A stretch of DNA of 64,000 bases, taken from CAYVVT01 sp964454335. GTDB taxonomy: Bacteria; Fidelibacterota; UBA8477; JABMPR01. Location: the NCBI GenBank assembly GCA_964454335.1, contig CAYVVT010000013.1, positions 28,268-92,267 on the forward strand. The letters run 5' to 3'. A program made the translations under genes and the position numbers. The notes beneath the pieces were generated by a model that was not told the DNA's origin, did no database searches, and saw only the letters and a program-made list of their open reading frames with translations. Positions 26,061-35,466 of this stretch are shown one piece after another. Within the stretch, counting starts at the first letter, position 1. The number at the start of each line of letters is the position of its first letter.

Positions 26061-27328
26061 TCAACACTGATCCAGTGGTCGAACGCGCCCTGCTTGTGGG
26101 AGTTGTCCATCGATTTCAGCAATTGCAGGAGGTGGAGGACAATCTATCAGAATTGGCACTACTGGCTGAGACAGCTGGAGCCCAGGTGGTGGATGAGATC
26201 ATACAGAGCAGACCAAAGATCGATCCACGTTTCTATATCGGGAAAGGCAAGGCTGACAATCTCACCCAGATGGTGGAGATGCTCAAGATCGATCTCGTGA
26301 TCTTCGATGACGAATTGTCACCAGCCCAGACCAAGAACCTGCAGAAGATGATGAAGGACACCAAGATCATCGACCGTGGCAATCTCATCCTGGACATCTT
26401 TGCCAAACATGCCCGCACCCGGGAGGCAAAAACCCAGGTGGAACTGGCGCAACTCGAGTATCTGCTCCCCAGGCTGACCCGGCAGTGGACCCATCTTGAA
26501 AGGCAGAAAGGCGGTATCGGTACCCGCGGTGGTATGGGAGAGACCCAGATCGAGGTTGATCGCAGGTTGGTCAGGAATCGTATCGCAAACCTGAAGACCG
26601 ATCTGAAGAAGATTGCTACACAACTCGAAACCCGCCGTAAGAACCGGGAAGATCTGTACAAAGTTGCTCTGGTGGGATATACCAACGCCGGTAAATCATC
26701 GTTGATGAACCTGCTGAGCAGTTCGGATGTCTATGTAGAGGACATGCTGTTTGCAACCCTGGACACCACAGTGCGCAAGATCGATATCCTCGGGCACGAT
26801 TACCTGCTTTCGGACACCGTCGGTTTTATTGACAAGCTGCCGCATGCACTGGTGGCATCCTTTCGCAGTACGCTCCAGGAGGTTCTGCAGGCGGATATTA
26901 TCCTGAAGCTAATTGATATCAGCTCCCCTCATTTTGAGAAGCATCTCACCACGGTGAACACTGTTCTCCAGGAGATCGGTGCCGGCGAGAGACGAAGTCT
27001 TACAGTATTCAACAAGACCGATCTGGTAAAGGATGTCCAGGCACTTTCAGGAGCCTTGCGCCAGCATGATGATGCCATCGCAATATCTGTACTTCGGCAG
27101 GTCAATATTGAGAAACTCGAGGCTCAGCTAGCATTGGTGCGCCGTGAATCATATATCACTGAAACGCTGACCCTGGATCAGGATCAGCAGAAATTCCTGG
27201 CTTATCTGCACCAGAACACTGAAGTACTCAAGGTGGATTATCACGATGAGAGTATGGAAGTGACCATCCGGGCCCGCAAGGGACTCATTCAACATCTGTC
27301 CAAACAGGCCAGGGGGAATGGTGATTGA
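26045..27328 (+). CDS. hflX: GTPase HflX
   Basis: Ribosome-associated GTPase of 427 residues that splits stalled or hibernating ribosomes. The N-terminal domain includes FYIGKGKADNLTQMV and IFDDELSPAQTKNLQK. The linker has GIGTRGGMGETQIEVDRR. The G domain shows G1 GYTNAGKSSL, G3 DTVGF and G4 NKTD. ATG 26045 lies within the preceding gene. It overlaps the patatin gene by 11 nt. Confidence 0.96.
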   Translation: MAPDLINTDPVVERALLVGVVHRFQQLQEVEDNLSELALLAETAGAQVVDEIIQSRPKIDPRFYIGKGKADNLTQMVEMLKIDLVIFDDELSPAQTKNLQKMMKDTKIIDRGNLILDIFAKHARTREAKTQVELAQLEYLLPRLTRQWTHLERQKGGIGTRGGMGETQIEVDRRLVRNRIANLKTDLKKIATQLETRRKNREDLYKVALVGYTNAGKSSLMNLLSSSDVYVEDMLFATLDTTVRKIDILGHDYLLSDTVGFIDKLPHALVASFRSTLQEVLQADIILKLIDISSPHFEKHLTTVNTVLQEIGAGERRSLTVFNKTDLVKDVQALSGALRQHDDAIAISVLRQVNIEKLEAQLALVRRESYITETLTLDQDQQKFLAYLHQNTEVLKVDYHDESMEVTIRARKGLIQHLSKQARGNGD

Positions 27329-28289
27329 TATGAACAGTAAGGCAAATCAGCAACCCAGGATCGGATTGGCCCTGGGAAGTGGATCGTCCAGAGGCTGGGC
27401 TCATATCGGTGTTCTGGAAGCTCTGGATGAAGCAGGCATCCCTATCCATGTGATCGCCGGTACAAGTATCGGTGCGTATGTCGGAGGAGTATATGCTGCC
27501 GGTGGTTTGGAGCGGTTGAAGGAATTTGCGCTGAATATGGATTGGCGCAAGGTGCTCTCGTATGTGGATGTCGTCTTCCCACGTTCTGGTTTTCTCGATG
27601 GCAAGAAAGTGACAGAAACCTTCCCGGACATTGCCGGCGTTGAGGAGTTTGATGCTTTGCAGATCCCGCTGCAGATCGTTGCAGCAGATCTATTCACTGG
27701 AGAGGAAGTTCTCCTGGATCACGGGAAACTGGTACCTGCTATCCGGGCAAGCATATCAGTCCCTGGCGTTTTGACACCCGTACGCCGGGGTGATCGTTGG
27801 CTGGTGGACGGCGGTGTGGTCAATCCTCTGCCTGTCAGTGTGGTGAAGGCCATGGGAGCTGAATTGATCATCGCGGTGGATCTCAATTCTGATCTGGTTG
27901 GAAATGGTGATGCCGAACCGCCTGAAGACATTCTCAAAAAGGATGGGAAAGTGCTGGAGAAGAAGCGTCTGGAGGTGATCCAGCGCTGGATGGATCAATA
28001 TGCCGGTGCCAGCAGATCCCTGACCAAGAAAATAGACCAGTGGTTCAGCCGGGAAGAACCATCTCCACACATTCTCGAGGTCATGAGCTCATCCCTGAAC
28101 ATCATGCAGCAGGCTATCACCCAGACCAATCTCCACCTGCATCAACCTGACATCCTTATTCAACCCCAGCTCGGTGATCTGAAGATGTTCGACTTCGATG
28201 AAGCTCAGCGCTCCATCCACGAAGGGTACCAGCGGACCGTGGAACAGCTGCCGCATTTACTGGATCTTCTGGCCCGTATCCATCACTGA
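27318..28289 (+). CDS. Patatin-like phospholipase (RssA/NTE family)
   Basis: Serine hydrolase of up to 323 residues. The oxyanion hole motif is GSGSSRGWAHIGVLEAL, the nucleophile elbow GTSIG carries the catalytic Ser, and WLVDGGVVNPLPV supplies the catalytic Asp in DGG. The C-terminal 90 residues are helical and specific to this protein. It probably acts on membrane lipids from the cytoplasmic side. The start could be ATG 27318 or ATG 27330; AGGGGG at 27311-27316 fits the second at a longer spacing. Confidence 0.9.
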   Translation: MVIDMNSKANQQPRIGLALGSGSSRGWAHIGVLEALDEAGIPIHVIAGTSIGAYVGGVYAAGGLERLKEFALNMDWRKVLSYVDVVFPRSGFLDGKKVTETFPDIAGVEEFDALQIPLQIVAADLFTGEEVLLDHGKLVPAIRASISVPGVLTPVRRGDRWLVDGGVVNPLPVSVVKAMGAELIIAVDLNSDLVGNGDAEPPEDILKKDGKVLEKKRLEVIQRWMDQYAGASRSLTKKIDQWFSREEPSPHILEVMSSSLNIMQQAITQTNLHLHQPDILIQPQLGDLKMFDFDEAQRSIHEGYQRTVEQLPHLLDLLARIHH

Positions 28290-28374
28290 TCCCGCGTGCA
28301 GTACCTGGCAGCAACGATTCGACTTCGTATCAGTTAATTTCCTCATTAGTTTCCCCCTGGCAGGCATCTATTTT

Positions 28375-28390
28375 GCACTTGTCGAAGTGC
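28375..28390. repeat. Small palindrome before the acyl-CoA module
   Basis: GCACTT and AAGTGC form a 6-bp inverted repeat with a 4-nt centre in the 136-nt gap before the CoA hydrolase gene. It could be an operator for the three-gene module that follows, but the size is within chance. Confidence 0.25.
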
Positions 28391-28425
28391 TTGGCCGTAC
28401 AGGCCGAGGGGAGGAAACAAAGACT

Positions 28426-30321
28426 GTGGTCCCTGAAAAAGGCTTAGCGGTAGAAAAGCTGGAAGCGAAGTTCCCTGGGAAATTCGCCAGCAAGGACAAG
28501 GTATTCGGACATATCCACCGGGGTGACCGCATTTTTATCCATACCGCCTGCGGAGAGCCGCAATATCTGGTCAATTCCCTGGTCAGCTTCATCGAGAACA
28601 ATCCGAAAGCCGTTTTTGATGCCGAGGTCATGCATGTCTGGACCCTGGGAGTAGCTCCCTATACCCAGGCCAAATTCAAGCATAACTTCCGGCATAACTC
28701 CTTTTTTATCGGGAATAACACCCGGGACGCCGTCAATGCTGGTCTCGCCGATTACACCCCGATCTTCCTATCCAAGATACCGGACCTGTTCCGCCGCCAC
28801 ATCGTGGAGGTGGATGTTGCCCTGATCCAGGTATCCTGTCCGGACGAACATGGCTATATGAGCCTTGGTGTGAGTGTGGATATCGTCAAAGCGGCTACTG
28901 AGAATGCCAAGCTGGTCATCGCTCAGGTGAATGCGCATATGCCCAGGATCCATGGTGATGGCTTTCTGCACGTGGACGATGTGGATTTCCTGATCCACCA
29001 GGACGAACCACTGTTGGAATACAAGGATGAACCTGATGATGAGGTCGCTGCCCGCATCGGGCAATTCGTGGCAAATCTCGTAGAGGATGGCGATACCATC
29101 CAGGTGGGTTACGGCAGCCTGCCAAACGCCATTCTCCAGAATTTGAAGCACAAGCGGGACCTGGGAGTTCATACCGAACTGCTGGGTGATGGTCTGGTGG
29201 AACTCATTCAATGCGGGGCGGTGAACAATTCGCTGAAAAGCGTGAATCGGGGCAAGACCATAGCCACATTCAGTATGGGATCAGCGGACACATATAGATT
29301 TCTTCATGATAATCCAGCAATAGAGTTCCGTACCGTTGATTACACCAATGATCCCCGGGTGATCTCACGACATGATCGCATGACTGCCATCAACAGTGCT
29401 CTGGAGATCGATCTTACAGGTCAGGCCACGGCAGAATCTCTGGGGGGTGTATTCTACAGTGGTATCGGCGGTCAGGCGGATTTCATGCGTGGCGCAGTAT
29501 TGGCAAAGAGCGGGAAAACGATCCTCACCCTGCCATCGACAGCTGAGAATGACAGCATTTCCAGGATCGTACCCTTCCTGCAGGAGGGGGCCGGGGTGAC
29601 GCTGGGTCGCGGTGATATCTATTATGTTGTGACAGAATACGGCATTGCCTATCTCCATGGGAAGAACATCCGTGAGCGGGCTATGGAGCTCATCGCCATT
29701 GCGCACCCCAAATTCCGTCCTGACCTGATCAGGCAAGCCAAGGCGCGAAACCTGATTTACAGCGATCAGGCCTTCATTCCGGGTAAGGCTGGCGAGTATC
29801 CACAGGAGCTGGAAACCTGGCGAACAACAGAGACCGGCGTGGAGATCCTGTTACGACCCGTCCGGATCAGCGACGAGCCTTTGCTGAAAGATTTTTTCTA
29901 TTCCCTTTCTGATAACAGCCTCTATCGCCGCTTTATCTCCGAGCGCAAGGATATGCCGCATGAGCGTCTGCAGGACTTCGTGGTCATCGACTATACCTCT
30001 GAAATCATAATTCTGGCCGTAATCAAAAAGGATGAGCAGGAAGAACTGGTGGGCCTGGGCCAATATGCCATGATCGAGTCTACCCATACGGCGGACGTGG
30101 CCTTTGTCGTCCGCGATGATCGACAGGGGCAGGGTATCGGTCGCACATTGCTGAAGTACCTGACCTTGTTGGCCAGACGGCAGGGCCTCCTGGGATTCAC
30201 TGCGGATGTACTCCTGGAGAACCGGGCCATGCTGCATCTTTTTGAAAGTATGGGTTTTGATGTGGAGAAGCGCGTTTCAGAGGGTATCTATGAAATGAAA
30301 ATGACATTCCTGGAGAATTGA
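28426..30321 (+). CDS. Acetyl-CoA hydrolase/CoA-transferase fused to a GNAT acetyltransferase
   Basis: Protein of about 631 residues. The N-terminal two thirds are a CoA-transferase/acetyl-CoA hydrolase with CGEPQYLVNSLVSFIEN, PDEHGYMSLGVSVDI, GYGSLPNAIL, SGIGGQADFMRGA and VVTEYGIAYLHGKNIRERA. The last 150 residues are a GNAT domain (VEILLRPVRISDEPLLKDFF, then VAFVVRDDRQGQGIGRTLLKYL with the acetyl-CoA loop). I chose GTG 28426 behind a GGGGAGGAAA stretch; the open frame runs further upstream into the patatin gene, but that part is not family-like. It probably moves CoA between acetate, acetyl-CoA and other acids, perhaps regulated by protein acetylation. Confidence 0.88.
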   Translation: MVPEKGLAVEKLEAKFPGKFASKDKVFGHIHRGDRIFIHTACGEPQYLVNSLVSFIENNPKAVFDAEVMHVWTLGVAPYTQAKFKHNFRHNSFFIGNNTRDAVNAGLADYTPIFLSKIPDLFRRHIVEVDVALIQVSCPDEHGYMSLGVSVDIVKAATENAKLVIAQVNAHMPRIHGDGFLHVDDVDFLIHQDEPLLEYKDEPDDEVAARIGQFVANLVEDGDTIQVGYGSLPNAILQNLKHKRDLGVHTELLGDGLVELIQCGAVNNSLKSVNRGKTIATFSMGSADTYRFLHDNPAIEFRTVDYTNDPRVISRHDRMTAINSALEIDLTGQATAESLGGVFYSGIGGQADFMRGAVLAKSGKTILTLPSTAENDSISRIVPFLQEGAGVTLGRGDIYYVVTEYGIAYLHGKNIRERAMELIAIAHPKFRPDLIRQAKARNLIYSDQAFIPGKAGEYPQELETWRTTETGVEILLRPVRISDEPLLKDFFYSLSDNSLYRRFISERKDMPHERLQDFVVIDYTSEIIILAVIKKDEQEELVGLGQYAMIESTHTADVAFVVRDDRQGQGIGRTLLKYLTLLARRQGLLGFTADVLLENRAMLHLFESMGFDVEKRVSEGIYEMKMTFLEN

Positions 30322-30323
30322 TT

Positions 30324-32456
30324 TTGCCAGTTAAAGCAGATATGAAGGCACTCTTCGAACCGCGGTCAATTGCGGTGATCGGCGCCAGTACAGCGCCCGG
30401 CAAGATCGGCTACAAGATCGTGGAGAACATCGTCGAGGTGGGATATGAGGGTAAAGTTTACCCGGTGAATCCCAAAGGCGGTGAAGTTCTGGGTCTGCCC
30501 ATCCTTGGCTCGGTGACTGATATAGAAGGACCGGTGGACGTGGCGGTTCTGGCCATCCCTGCCAAGTTCGTGTTTGCAGCGGTGAAAGAGTGCGCTCAGA
30601 AGAAGATCCCCATCCTGACCATCATTTCATCCGGCTTCTCTGAAGTCGGCAATCTGGATGAGGAACGCGAGATTCTGACTTATGCGCAGGCTCATGGGAT
30701 TCGGATCCTGGGACCGAACATCTTTGGTCACTATTCATCGAAAGTGAAGCTCAACGCCACCTTCGGTCCCCGGGATATTCATCCGGGTAATGTGGCCATC
30801 ATCACCCAGAGCGGTGCTCTCGGGATAGCCATGATCGGGAAGACGGCGGTGCAGAACATTGGACTGTCGTCCATCATCTCCGTGGGCAATAAGAGCGATA
30901 TCGACGAGGCCGATCTGCTGGAATACCTGGTGGAACAGGATGAGACGAAAATCATCATGATGTACATCGAAGGGATCCAGCAAGGCGAGCGCCTGGTGAA
31001 GACGCTGAAAGCGGCAACCCGGATCAAACCTGTTGTGGTGATCAAATCCGGTCGCTCCAAACGAGGCGCCATTGCAGCCGCCTCCCATACCGGTTCACTG
31101 GCCGGCGCCGACGAGATCTTTGATGCCATCATGCGTCAATGCGGCGTCCTGAGGGCCGAAAGCATCCAGGAAGCTCTTGAATGGTGTCGATTCCTGAGTA
31201 CCTCGCCACTGCCGAGTGGAGAGAATGGTCTCATTGTAACGAATGGTGGTGGTGTTGGTGTCATGGCGACCGATGCCTGTGAGAAATACAACGTCAAGCT
31301 CTATGATGACAGTGAGCGGCTCCAGGAGAGCTTCGAGTCTGTGACCTATGGCTTCGGATCCACGAAAAATCCAATCGATATCACCGGCGCAGCCACCAAA
31401 GGAGACTATATCGCCGCGCTGAAGGCTGCACTGGCAGATGATGAGATCCATTCGGTCATGGCACTCTACTGCGAGACCGCCATGATGGACTCGGCTGAAC
31501 TTACAGAGATGGTTGAAGAATGTTACATCCTGTACCAGGAGGCCGGTAAACCAGTCACCTTCACCGTTTTTGGCGGAGAGATCACTGAGCAGGCTATCAG
31601 CGATCTGAGTCGGCAGAAGGTCCCCATTTTCAGAGATGTTTATGACAGCGTCTCCTGTCTTGGGGCTTCCTATTTCGTATACCGGAATCAGTTACAGGAG
31701 TTGGAATCACCCGCAGAAACAGATATCGATGCTTCCCGTATTGATGCGATCGCTGAGGGAGCATTGGCTGATGGCCGAACCTTCCTCCTGGCGAATGAAG
31801 GACAACAACTCCTGGACGCAGCCGGTCTGCCCGGTCCGCGAGGTGGTGTCGTCCGCTCCGTCAAACAGGCCGTGCAGCTGGCGGAAGACATCGGCTTTCC
31901 GGTGGTGATGAAGGTCGTGTCCAGGGACATCCTGCATAAAAGCGATGCCGGCGGTGTTCTCCTGGATCTGATGAGCGCTGCTGAAGTGGTTGATGGCTAC
32001 GAGACTATCATGCACAGCTGCAAAACCCACGTTCCCAATGCCGTCATTGATGGCATCGAGGTCGTGGAACAGATCCAGGCCGGCACTGAAGTGATCATCG
32101 GTGGCCGGCGTGATCCAAATTTTGGCCCAGTGCTCATGTTCGGGCTGGGCGGGATCTATGTGGAGGTCATGAAGGACGTCTCCTTTCGCGCACTACCCCT
32201 GCTGCGACGTGAGATAAAGGCTATGATCAAGGAGATCAAATCTTATCCATTGCTGCTGGGAGTCAGGGGAGAAGCCCGGAAGGACATCAATGGTGTCGTC
32301 AAGGTCATGGAGAAGGTGGCCGAGATCCTCATTAGGATTCCACGGATCACGGATATGGAGATCAATCCCCTGGTGGTTTATGAACAATCGCGTGGTGTCC
32401 GCGCTGTAGATATCAGAGTTTTGCTCGCGAATGGCGAGAAGGAAGGTACTGAATGA
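30324..32456 (+). CDS. Acetate-CoA ligase (ADP-forming) family, fused alpha and beta subunits
   Basis: Protein of about 710 residues. The alpha part has a CoA-binding domain (SIAVIGASTAPGKIGYKIVEN, VYPVNPKGGEVLGLP) and succinyl-CoA ligase-like domains with ITQSGALGIAM, and the phosphorylated His in AAASHTGSLAGADEI. The beta part is an ATP-grasp domain (GFPVVMKVVSRDILHKSDAGGV, then VIIGGRRDPNFGPVLMFGLGG and ITDMEINPLVV). It makes ATP from acyl-CoA or the reverse. I chose TTG 30324 because GGAG lies 8 nt upstream. It overlaps its neighbour on the 3' side by 4 nt, so a metabolic unit with the CoA hydrolase and the Pta-N-like gene is likely. Confidence 0.92.
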   Translation: MPVKADMKALFEPRSIAVIGASTAPGKIGYKIVENIVEVGYEGKVYPVNPKGGEVLGLPILGSVTDIEGPVDVAVLAIPAKFVFAAVKECAQKKIPILTIISSGFSEVGNLDEEREILTYAQAHGIRILGPNIFGHYSSKVKLNATFGPRDIHPGNVAIITQSGALGIAMIGKTAVQNIGLSSIISVGNKSDIDEADLLEYLVEQDETKIIMMYIEGIQQGERLVKTLKAATRIKPVVVIKSGRSKRGAIAAASHTGSLAGADEIFDAIMRQCGVLRAESIQEALEWCRFLSTSPLPSGENGLIVTNGGGVGVMATDACEKYNVKLYDDSERLQESFESVTYGFGSTKNPIDITGAATKGDYIAALKAALADDEIHSVMALYCETAMMDSAELTEMVEECYILYQEAGKPVTFTVFGGEITEQAISDLSRQKVPIFRDVYDSVSCLGASYFVYRNQLQELESPAETDIDASRIDAIAEGALADGRTFLLANEGQQLLDAAGLPGPRGGVVRSVKQAVQLAEDIGFPVVMKVVSRDILHKSDAGGVLLDLMSAAEVVDGYETIMHSCKTHVPNAVIDGIEVVEQIQAGTEVIIGGRRDPNFGPVLMFGLGGIYVEVMKDVSFRALPLLRREIKAMIKEIKSYPLLLGVRGEARKDINGVVKVMEKVAEILIRIPRITDMEINPLVVYEQSRGVRAVDIRVLLANGEKEGTE

Positions 32457-33490
32457 AAAATCTGGTTATAGCCTCACTGAGGAAAGACGCTGGCAAGACC
32501 AGTCTGATCGTAGGCCTGGCCATGGCCTCAGATAGGAAGTATGGCTATTTGAAGCCATTTGGTGACCGTCTGCTTTACCGGAAGAAACGCCTCTGGGATT
32601 ACGATTCTGCGGTTTGCACCTCAGCCATGGGGGCAATTGAAGCCCCTGAGGAGATGAGTCTCGGTTTCGACCACTCCAAGCTGCGCTTCATGTATGATCG
32701 TGAGAGTACTGCTGAAAAGCTCCAGGAAATGCTGGAAAAGAATGCCACTGGGAAGGACATGATGCTCATCGAAGGTGGGCGTGACTTTGTACGGGGTGTT
32801 TCTGTCCACCTGGATGCCCTTTCCATCTGTGAGCATCTGGATGCCGAGCTTCTCGTGGTTCTCAGCGGTGAAAGTGACCAGATCTGTGATGATGCCTCCT
32901 CCCTGAAACGTCAGCTGGACCAATCGAAAGTCAGGCTGAAGGGTGTGGTGATGAACAAGATCCGTGATATGGAGGACTTCAAGACTGTATATATGGAGTA
33001 CTTCAAGGCCCTTGATCTCCCTGTGCTGGGAGTGATCCCATATCAGGATAAGTTGACACGGCCCACCATGCGTTTCATTGCCGATGTCCTTTTCGCCAAG
33101 ATCCTTGCAGGTGAGGAGAAGTTGGACAACCTGGTACAGCACATGTTTGTCGGGGCCATGTCCGCCGATGCCGTCCTGCGTGTGCAACGCTTCCGTGAGG
33201 GAGATAAACTGGTGATCACCAGTGGAGACCGCAGTGACATGATCCTGGCAGCGCTGGATACCGCCGCTGCAGGCATCGTGCTGACGAACAACATCCTGCC
33301 GCCGGCCAATATCATTGCGCGTGCCTCAGCCCGGAATATTCCGCTCCTGCTGGTCCCCAAGGATACATTTCAAACAGCCAAGCAGCTGGATGATCTGATC
33401 CCTCTCCTGGGGAAAGAGGAAAACAGCAAAATGGAAATGTTGGGAGAACTTGTCAAGTCGCACGTGGATCTGGACAAATTACTGGTTTAG
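32453..33490 (+). CDS. BioD-like P-loop and DRTGG-domain protein (phosphotransacetylase N-terminal type)
   Basis: Protein of 345 residues. The N-terminal P-loop domain has LRKDAGKTSL (Lys15, Thr16) and resembles the AAA_26/dethiobiotin synthase-like domain found at the N-terminus of long phosphate acetyltransferases. The DRTGG-type domain lies at about 210-315 (GAMSADAVLRVQRFREGDKLVITSGDRSDM, then AAGIVLTNN). The catalytic Pta domain is absent, so it probably senses a metabolite or regulates the neighbouring acyl-CoA enzymes. ATG start overlaps the ligase gene by 4 nt. It is the last gene of the module. Confidence 0.85.
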   Translation: MKNLVIASLRKDAGKTSLIVGLAMASDRKYGYLKPFGDRLLYRKKRLWDYDSAVCTSAMGAIEAPEEMSLGFDHSKLRFMYDRESTAEKLQEMLEKNATGKDMMLIEGGRDFVRGVSVHLDALSICEHLDAELLVVLSGESDQICDDASSLKRQLDQSKVRLKGVVMNKIRDMEDFKTVYMEYFKALDLPVLGVIPYQDKLTRPTMRFIADVLFAKILAGEEKLDNLVQHMFVGAMSADAVLRVQRFREGDKLVITSGDRSDMILAALDTAAAGIVLTNNILPPANIIARASARNIPLLLVPKDTFQTAKQLDDLIPLLGKEENSKMEMLGELVKSHVDLDKLLV

Positions 33491-33529
33491 GTTTGGTGGG
33501 AAACAGGTGGGGTGCAGAACAGCCTGTTA

Positions 33530-34225
33530 TCAAGGTTCGGGAGTTAGTTCCGGCTCCTCTGATTCATCAGACTTCTTAGATTTCCTGGCCTTAAGCTCGA
33601 CATCAAAACGCAATCCGATCATCTTGATGCGGTCCACCTCATCGTCATCCATCTCGTCCTGGATCCGATAATAGACCTTCAGGGAGTTCGTCTTGCTGAG
33701 TTTCTTGCTGGCGCCAAGATTTATTCGGTGTTTGGCGATCGCCCACTGCGGTTCCTGCGGGTCAGTGAAGGCTTCATATTCGAGAAATGGTTTCAAACCC
33801 CAATTCCATTTATACGCAAGTCCATATTTATGCCGGATGCGTTCCTCCAGGTCATGGCCGTTCACGTCCTCTCTCTGGTATTTCAAGCGGTAACTGTGGG
33901 TAAATGGTCCCGTTTTGATCCTGGTAGTGACATAAACTCCAGTCCGGTCGCTGATCTTGTCCGGATAGACTGAATAGCGGAAGTCCGTCCCAAGACCGAA
34001 GGATTTATTGATCTTGTAGGACATTGACAGCTCCGTTAGAGATTTTTTCAGGGTGGAATTATCATCTTTGGAACGCAGGTCCTGCATCACACCGAAACTG
34101 GATCCATACGGCAGTTTCTGAACCACTGAAAATGCCAGGGATGCTTGATTGTCGGCATCCTGGCCGAAAACAGTCATGTTGAGTGTCAACAGCAGGAACT
34201 GGGCGATGAGAAGATTTCTTGTCAT
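33530..34225 (-). CDS. Outer-membrane beta-barrel protein (DUF2490-like)
   Basis: Protein of 231 residues with a signal peptide (MTRNLLIAQFLLLTLNMTVFGQ). The mature part alternates polar and hydrophobic residues in about ten strands with aromatic ends (FGLGTDFRYSVYPD, THSYRLKYQRED, HKYGLAYKWNWGLKPFLEYEAF, SLKVYYRIQDEMDDDEVDRIKMIGLRFDV), the pattern of DUF2490 barrels. The C-terminal 20 residues are a charged tail after the last strand. The function is unknown. It is a single-gene unit converging on the acyl-CoA module. Confidence 0.75.
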   Translation of the reverse strand: MTRNLLIAQFLLLTLNMTVFGQDADNQASLAFSVVQKLPYGSSFGVMQDLRSKDDNSTLKKSLTELSMSYKINKSFGLGTDFRYSVYPDKISDRTGVYVTTRIKTGPFTHSYRLKYQREDVNGHDLEERIRHKYGLAYKWNWGLKPFLEYEAFTDPQEPQWAIAKHRINLGASKKLSKTNSLKVYYRIQDEMDDDEVDRIKMIGLRFDVELKARKSKKSDESEEPELTPEP

Positions 34226-34320
34226 GGAGGCAATATTACCAATTTATGATAGAAGAGCATGTTGATTATGCGAGATGCAATTTTCGCAGATACGGAGATC
34301 GAATTTGAAAGGGTATTGGA

Positions 34321-35178
34321 TCAGACGCGGTATGCTGCAGCCTGCTGTCTGAAATATTCTGTCCACCCGATGTGCGGTCGGCCCGAGACCTTCTCATAAT
34401 CGGAAGGTGCATCCGAGTAACCAGCCTGGATACCTTCATAAATACCTGCAATTATGGATCCCAGGAATTCTCCGAGCTCAGCCACCCGTTCTGCTTTATA
34501 GGCCTCTACAGTCATGGGTTCCCATTTCAGATCCAGATCAAAAGCCGAATTGAACAGCCGGGCGAGTTCAGCCTGTGTGATGGCCGGTCCCAGCAGGTTA
34601 TAGGTCTGGCCATTGTGCTTCTCCTCCAGGAGCATCCGGGCATAAGCGTATCCCAATTCATCGCGGGTGGTATAGGCGCATTTACCTTCACCGGCACAAT
34701 TGGTGATCTTTCCCGCTTTCCGGTAATTCTCGACGTATTCGATGTCGGGCTCGATGTAGATGCCGTTGCGACCAATGACCCATTGCATCCCTGAATTCCT
34801 GACATCTTCTTCTGTTTGCCGATTGGACGAGACGACGGGCGAGAAGCCGGCTTCGTCAGGACTGCCCAGGATGCTGGTGTAGACGATCTTGCGAACACCG
34901 TTCTCATCGGCGGCCTCGATGACGTTCCTGTGCTGTGGGATACGATCCTTCGGGTCACCCATCCCGGAGACCAACAGGACGGCATCAATATCCCTGAGTG
35001 CATTCAGATAGGAGCCTTTGTCGGTATAATCCCCTTGACGGTATTCAATATCAGGATCCTGAACCTTCGCAGGGTTGCGTGTGATGCCGATGACTTCGGG
35101 TTCGTGGATGTGAGCTATGAGAGCCCTGACGATTGCTGCTCCGAGTCCTCCGGTGGCACCGGTGACGGCTATGATCAT
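34321..35178 (-). CDS. NAD(P)-binding SDR-family reductase (QorB/NmrA-like)
   Basis: Atypical short-chain dehydrogenase of 285 residues. The nucleotide-binding motif is VTGATGGLGAAIV at the N-terminus, followed by IEYRQGDYTDKGSYLNAL and VRKIVYTSILGS. The family resembles NAD(P)H:quinone oxidoreductase 2 and NmrA-like sensors, with no classic YxxxK catalytic pair visible at the expected place. The substrate is unknown. The 288 bases upstream hold no gene other than the tRNA-Ser remnant described separately. Confidence 0.85.
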   Translation of the reverse strand: MIIAVTGATGGLGAAIVRALIAHIHEPEVIGITRNPAKVQDPDIEYRQGDYTDKGSYLNALRDIDAVLLVSGMGDPKDRIPQHRNVIEAADENGVRKIVYTSILGSPDEAGFSPVVSSNRQTEEDVRNSGMQWVIGRNGIYIEPDIEYVENYRKAGKITNCAGEGKCAYTTRDELGYAYARMLLEEKHNGQTYNLLGPAITQAELARLFNSAFDLDLKWEPMTVEAYKAERVAELGEFLGSIIAGIYEGIQAGYSDAPSDYEKVSGRPHIGWTEYFRQQAAAYRV

Positions 35179-35331
35179 CTACCTTACTCCTCTGCAGTAG
35201 TGTTGTTGGTGCTGAACTGGGTAGATTGCATATTTAATCCTGGAATTTCCAATGAAATCCTCGTACTCCAGCAATGCCTGAATCTCTCAACCGAGATATT
35301 TTGTTCAGATTCTGATGATAGGTGTCAGTTT

Positions 35332-35420
35332 AGCGGAGAGGGAGGGATTGCCGTTCATCCCGCTGCTGCGGGATTCCGGCTCTGCTCCACTCGCGATGCT
35401 CGTTCCGCGGTCGAACCCCC
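35332..35420 (-). repeat. Partial copy of the tRNA-Ser 3' end, interrupted by a 62-nt insertion
   Basis: The 18 bases at 35332-35349 are identical to 35465-35482, which are the 3' end of tRNA-Ser plus two bases. In the tRNA the sequence continues directly into CGAACCCCC; in this copy CGAACCCCC also occurs, but only at 35412-35420, after a 62-nt insertion (35350-35411). The copy therefore contains the T arm and acceptor 3' strand, split inside the T loop. The insertion holds a hairpin ATCCCGC-TGCT-GCGGGAT. The copy lies directly downstream of the tRNA on its strand, within the 288-bp gap before the SDR gene. Confidence 0.7.
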
Positions 35421-35466
35421 ACTGATGTTTGAGTATGTTCGAATCCAAGTGTTAGTAGGCTAAAAG

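Noticed and set aside
28198..28425. N-terminal extension of the CoA hydrolase gene over the patatin gene
   Set aside because: The extension is not family-like and overlaps a well-supported gene; GTG 28426 with an upstream purine-rich site fits better.
35430..35460. A further T-arm-like phrase (GTTCGAATCC) on the plus strand
   Set aside because: No acceptor, anticodon or D arm can be built around it.
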